From Oscillospiraceae bacterium (GTDB lineage: Bacteria > Bacillota > Clostridia > Oscillospirales > Ruminococcaceae), in the NCBI GenBank assembly GCA_015067175.1, contig SVMX01000005.1, positions 124,001 to 188,000 of the forward strand: 64,000 nucleotides of DNA, in the 5' to 3' direction. The position numbers and the translations under genes are program-made. The notes below the pieces were generated by a model, which was given only the letters and a program-made list of their open reading frames with translations, was not told where the DNA came from and searched no databases. Numbering within the stretch: the first letter of the stretch is position 1; each line of letters starts with the position of its first letter. Shown piece after piece: positions 60,869 to 64,000 of the stretch.

Positions 60869-61912
60869 GTGGCTAAAATAGAAGAGGCGCGTCTTAAAGC
60901 CGACCTGAAAGCGGGAAAGCTCGCGCGTGTGTATTTCCTTTTCGGTGAGGAGTATTTTCTCACGAAAACGTATGAAAACAAAATAATCGAGGCGGCTCTC
61001 GGCAAAGAGCCGTCCGATCTTAATTTCGTGCGCTTCGGTGAAGCTCCGCCGTCTGATACGCTGTCGGATTTTGCTGACAGTATGCCGTTTTTTTCCGAAT
61101 ACAAGGTCATAGTTATTTCTGATCTTGACGCGGACAAGCTCGACAACGCCGAAATGAACGCGTATCTTGACATAATCGAGCAGCTTCCCGATACGACCGT
61201 ACTGGTGATTTCGCAGACGGGCATTGAGATAGACCCCAAAAAGCCAAAGGCAAAAATGAAAAAGCTTATGGCAGCGGCGGAAAAGTGCGGCGTATTGTGC
61301 GAGATGAAGTATATGAGCGCTTCGCAGCTTGCGAAAATGGCAATAAAAAAAGCTGCACGGTTTAATTGCAACCTTTCAGACAGCAATGCAGTTTTATTGG
61401 CAGAGCTTTGCGGAAAGGATATGAATCTACTGTCAGCCGAGGTGAGCAAGCTGTGCGATTATACGGGCAGCGGCGAGATAACGCGCGAGTCTATAGACGC
61501 GCTTGTGCCGAAGCTTGTGGACACAAGTATCTACACTCTCGCGTCGGAGCTTTTTGCAGGAAACACAGCCAAGGCATTTCGTATCCTTGACGATCTTTTT
61601 GTTCAGCGTATCGAGCCTGTGATAATCCTGTCTACGCTTTCGGGGCATTTTGTGGACTGCTACCGTGCGAAGCTTGCGCAGCTTTCACGAAAGACTGCAA
61701 ACGATGCGGCGGCAGCGTTCAACTATCCGAGAAACCGCACATTTGTCATGACAAAGGCTTTCGGCTCGGTGAAATATCTGTCGGCAGAGTATCTGAAGCA
61801 GTGCGTGGATATCCTCTACAACACAAATCTGCTGCTTAATTCTTCTAAGGCTGACAGACGAACTCTTATTGAGCGCACGCTCACCGAAATATCCGTGCTG
61901 AAAAGAACATGA
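60869..61912 (+). CDS. holA: DNA polymerase III subunit delta
   Basis: A 347-residue clamp-loader delta subunit: the N-terminal AAA+-like domain opens with RVYFLFGEEYFLTK, followed by LARxx-type helices and a C-terminal collar domain (RRTLIERTLTEIS). It lacks a P-loop lysine, as expected. It starts at GTG after AAAGGAGC and overlaps rnmV by 4 bases. Confidence 0.93.
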   Translation: MAKIEEARLKADLKAGKLARVYFLFGEEYFLTKTYENKIIEAALGKEPSDLNFVRFGEAPPSDTLSDFADSMPFFSEYKVIVISDLDADKLDNAEMNAYLDIIEQLPDTTVLVISQTGIEIDPKKPKAKMKKLMAAAEKCGVLCEMKYMSASQLAKMAIKKAARFNCNLSDSNAVLLAELCGKDMNLLSAEVSKLCDYTGSGEITRESIDALVPKLVDTSIYTLASELFAGNTAKAFRILDDLFVQRIEPVIILSTLSGHFVDCYRAKLAQLSRKTANDAAAAFNYPRNRTFVMTKAFGSVKYLSAEYLKQCVDILYNTNLLLNSSKADRRTLIERTLTEISVLKRT

Positions 61913-62484
61913 TAAAGATAAAACAGGCAATAATAGTAGAGGGTAAATATGATAAGATAACACTTTCCTCGCTCGTTGACGCGGTGATAATTCCCACAAA
62001 CGGATTCAGTATCTACAAGGACGAGGAAAAGAAAGAGCTTATACAGGCACTTGCTGAAAAAACAGGCATAGTGATACTCACCGACAGCGACAGCGCGGGC
62101 TTTCAGATACGCTCGCATCTGCGCAATATCGTAAAAAAAGGCGAGATCATCAATGTCTACATTCCCGATATCTTCGGTAAGGAGCGCAGAAAGGCAAAGC
62201 CGTCTAAACAAGGTAAGCTTGGCGTTGAGGGCATGAGTCAAGAAGTGCTTCTGGAAGCCTTCCAAAAGGCGGGAGTTTTCGCTGACGAATCCGCGCCGAA
62301 GCGCGAGCTTATTACAAAAGCCGACCTTATGGACATGGGACTTATCGGCTGTGACAATGCGGCGGAAAAGCGTGCCGCGTTACAGAAGAAGCTTGGACTT
62401 CCCGAGCTTTTGTCTGCAAATATGTTTATTGAGATCCTAAATGTGATGTTCACAAAAGAGGAATTTCTAAATAAAATAATATAA
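61909..62484 (+). CDS. rnmV: Ribonuclease M5
   Basis: A 191-residue Toprim endonuclease with the catalytic Glu in IIVEGKYDK (about 8-16) and the DxD acidic pair in LTDSDSAG (about 57-64), then a C-terminal ribosome-binding region. It matures 5S rRNA in Gram-positive bacteria. Its start overlaps holA by 4 bases. Confidence 0.95.
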   Translation: MIKIKQAIIVEGKYDKITLSSLVDAVIIPTNGFSIYKDEEKKELIQALAEKTGIVILTDSDSAGFQIRSHLRNIVKKGEIINVYIPDIFGKERRKAKPSKQGKLGVEGMSQEVLLEAFQKAGVFADESAPKRELITKADLMDMGLIGCDNAAEKRAALQKKLGLPELLSANMFIEILNVMFTKEEFLNKII

Positions 62485-62499
62485 AAACAGGGGGAAGAT

Positions 62500-63942
62500 A
62501 TGGTCTTTTCAAGCTTGACATTCTTGTTTGCGTTCCTTCCGATAACACTTGTATTGTATTATCTGATGCCGAACAATAAAATACAGAATATCGTGATTCT
62601 TGCCAGCGGTATCGTCTTTTATGCATGGGGTGAGCCACTGTATGTTTTCGTTATGCTGCTCTCTACAGCTATCGACTATTGCGCAGGTCTTATCATGCAT
62701 AAATATGATAACCGCCCGAAAGTGCGTTTGGCGTGCTTGATAGTATCACTGATTATGAATATCGGCCTGCTGTCAGTGTTCAAGTATCTCGGATTTATCA
62801 TAAACTCTGCAAATGCTTGGTTTGGACTTTCTATTCCAAATCCCAATCTGCCGCTTCCTATCGGTATCAGCTTCTTTACGTTCCAGTCGATGTCTTACAC
62901 CATTGACCTTTACAGAAGAAACATAAAGGTGCAGAAAAATCCTATTAGCTTTATCGCTTTCGTATCGCTGTTTCCGCAGATAGTTGCAGGCCCTATCGTT
63001 CGCTATGAAGATGTACAATACGAGATAGACAACCGTACCATCACCGAAAAGATGGTTGGCGACGGTATCTGCCGTTTTATCACAGGTCTTGGCAAAAAGG
63101 TGCTTATCGCGAACAATATCGGTCTTTTATGGACAAGCGTTAAGGAAATGGCGAATTTCGACTACAGTCAGCTTTCAGTTGCGACAGCATGGCTTGGTAT
63201 CCTTGCGTTTACTTTCCAGATATTCTTCGACTTTTCGGGCTATTCCGATATGGCTATCGGTCTTGGAAAGATGATGGGCTTCAACTTCCCCGAAAACTTC
63301 GATTATCCTTATATGAGCCACAGTATATCCGAGTTCTGGCGCCGCTGGCATATGACCCTCGGCGGCTGGTTCAAGAGCTATATCTATATACCGCTCGGCG
63401 GCAACAGAAAGGGTCCTGCACGCACTATCTTCAATCTGCTTGTCGTATGGACAGTAACAGGCATCTGGCACGGCGCAAGCTGGAACTTTATGCTGTGGGG
63501 ACTGTATTTCGGTATAATTATTGTACTCGAGCGTCTGTTCCTCGGAAAATGGCTTGAGAAGATACCCTCGTTCTTTAGCTGGCTGTATACCTTTATTTTG
63601 GTAGTATTCGGCTGGGTACTGTTCGAAGCTATCGACCAGACGAACGTAGATATCGTTCTGATGTTCCAGCAGGTATTCGGTTATATCGGCGCAATGTTCG
63701 GCGCGAACGGCGTGTTTATAGACGATTTCGCAACAAGCGCGCTCATGAACTATGGTATAATCTTTGCTATCTGTATTCTTGGAAGCTCTGATATCATCAA
63801 GAACCTTTCCGTGTTCATCAAGACAAAGGCTCCGAAGTGGGCGCAGTACAGCATACCTGTGGTGCAGCTTGCAGTAATGCTTGCTTCCATCGCATATCTT
63901 TCAACCGCAACCTACAATCCGTTTTTGTATTTCAATTTCTAA
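62500..63942 (+). CDS. MBOAT-family acyltransferase (AlgI/DltB type)
   Basis: A 480-residue membrane protein with about ten membrane segments. The active-site region reads SEFWRRWHMTLGGWFKSYIYIP, and the catalytic His is in TGIWHGASWNFMLWG. AlgI/DltB-type MBOAT proteins transfer acetyl or D-alanyl groups to cell-surface polymers. The start follows GGGGGAAGAT. A partner gene of the DHHW/AlgX type appears to start directly downstream. Confidence 0.92.
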   Translation: MVFSSLTFLFAFLPITLVLYYLMPNNKIQNIVILASGIVFYAWGEPLYVFVMLLSTAIDYCAGLIMHKYDNRPKVRLACLIVSLIMNIGLLSVFKYLGFIINSANAWFGLSIPNPNLPLPIGISFFTFQSMSYTIDLYRRNIKVQKNPISFIAFVSLFPQIVAGPIVRYEDVQYEIDNRTITEKMVGDGICRFITGLGKKVLIANNIGLLWTSVKEMANFDYSQLSVATAWLGILAFTFQIFFDFSGYSDMAIGLGKMMGFNFPENFDYPYMSHSISEFWRRWHMTLGGWFKSYIYIPLGGNRKGPARTIFNLLVVWTVTGIWHGASWNFMLWGLYFGIIIVLERLFLGKWLEKIPSFFSWLYTFILVVFGWVLFEAIDQTNVDIVLMFQQVFGYIGAMFGANGVFIDDFATSALMNYGIIFAICILGSSDIIKNLSVFIKTKAPKWAQYSIPVVQLAVMLASIAYLSTATYNPFLYFNF

Positions 63943-63954
63943 GGAGGGAGAAGC

Positions 63955-64000
63955 ATGAAATTTCAAATGACGCCTTCAAAGCTTATGATAGCTTTGTTTG
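63955..64000 (+). CDS. Start of the gene after the MBOAT acyltransferase (truncated by window)
   Basis: An ATG at 63955 follows AAGGAGGGAGAAGC, and the frame is open to the window edge (15 codons, MKFQMTPSKLMIALF). The hydrophobic start fits a membrane-anchored partner of MBOAT systems such as a DHHW protein, but too little is visible to name it. Confidence 0.5.
   Translation, partial: MKFQMTPSKLMIALF

Overview
The window looks like a chromosomal segment of a Gram-positive, anaerobic gut-type Clostridium relative, most likely a Ruminococcus-like member of the Oscillospiraceae. This rests on clostridial housekeeping genes (RqcH, RNase M5, long-form HPF, TrmK/Nif3 pair), a dockerin-bearing secreted protein beside a cohesin-like surface protein, NPDTG-type cell-wall sorting tails, a cellobiose-phosphorylase-type GH94 enzyme and large CUT1-type sugar transport genes. 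Base composition is moderate. No rRNA, CRISPR array, prophage or intact insertion sequence was seen. The species cannot be fixed from the sequence alone.

Layout. 0-12 kb: end of a putative glycosidase, yajC and a phosphotransferase; then a long minus-strand run (DUF1858 protein, trmK, nif3-like, rqcH, valS, nucleotidyltransferase, HD-GYP protein); a cytidylate-kinase-like gene; tRNA-Arg(CCT). 12-17 kb: three secreted proteins, one with a divergent dockerin, one with a cohesin-like domain and NPDTG tail, one with an SADTG tail. 17-31 kb: a ten-gene cluster read from a consensus promoter: two LolD/MacB-size ABC ATPases (one with an AbrB-like tail), a large solute-binding protein, two permeases, an NHL/TPR membrane protein, a YIP1 membrane protein, a DUF5696 secreted protein and a second permease pair. 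31-44 kb: rnhA, pgsA, a HisJ-type PHP protein, hpf, GH94 phosphorylase under a LacI-type operator, a chemoreceptor, a leucine-rich-repeat secreted protein, an XRE regulator, another SADTG-tailed protein and metK under a SAM-I riboswitch. 44-48.4 kb: a signalling block of PilZ protein, diguanylate cyclase, ParA ATPase and a ComFB-like protein with an AT-hook. 48.4-64 kb: smpB, two small or PHP genes, a two-component system, an MFS transporter, the uvrC-rsmD-coaD run, alaS, a HIT protein, holA, rnmV and an MBOAT acyltransferase whose partner begins at the right edge.

How parts may work together. The dockerin/cohesin pair, the 17-31 kb transport cluster and the GH94 enzyme suggest a cell that binds, imports and phosphorolyses beta-glucan-type oligosaccharides; the substrate link is inference. 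The HD-GYP protein, diguanylate cyclase, PilZ protein and probably the ComFB-like protein form c-di-GMP making, breaking and sensing parts. The two most promising undescribed systems are the 17-31 kb ABC/NHL/YIP1/DUF5696 cluster and the PilZ-GGDEF-ParA-ComFB block. Most promoters listed are sigma-A type with a 17-base spacer, read by eye.
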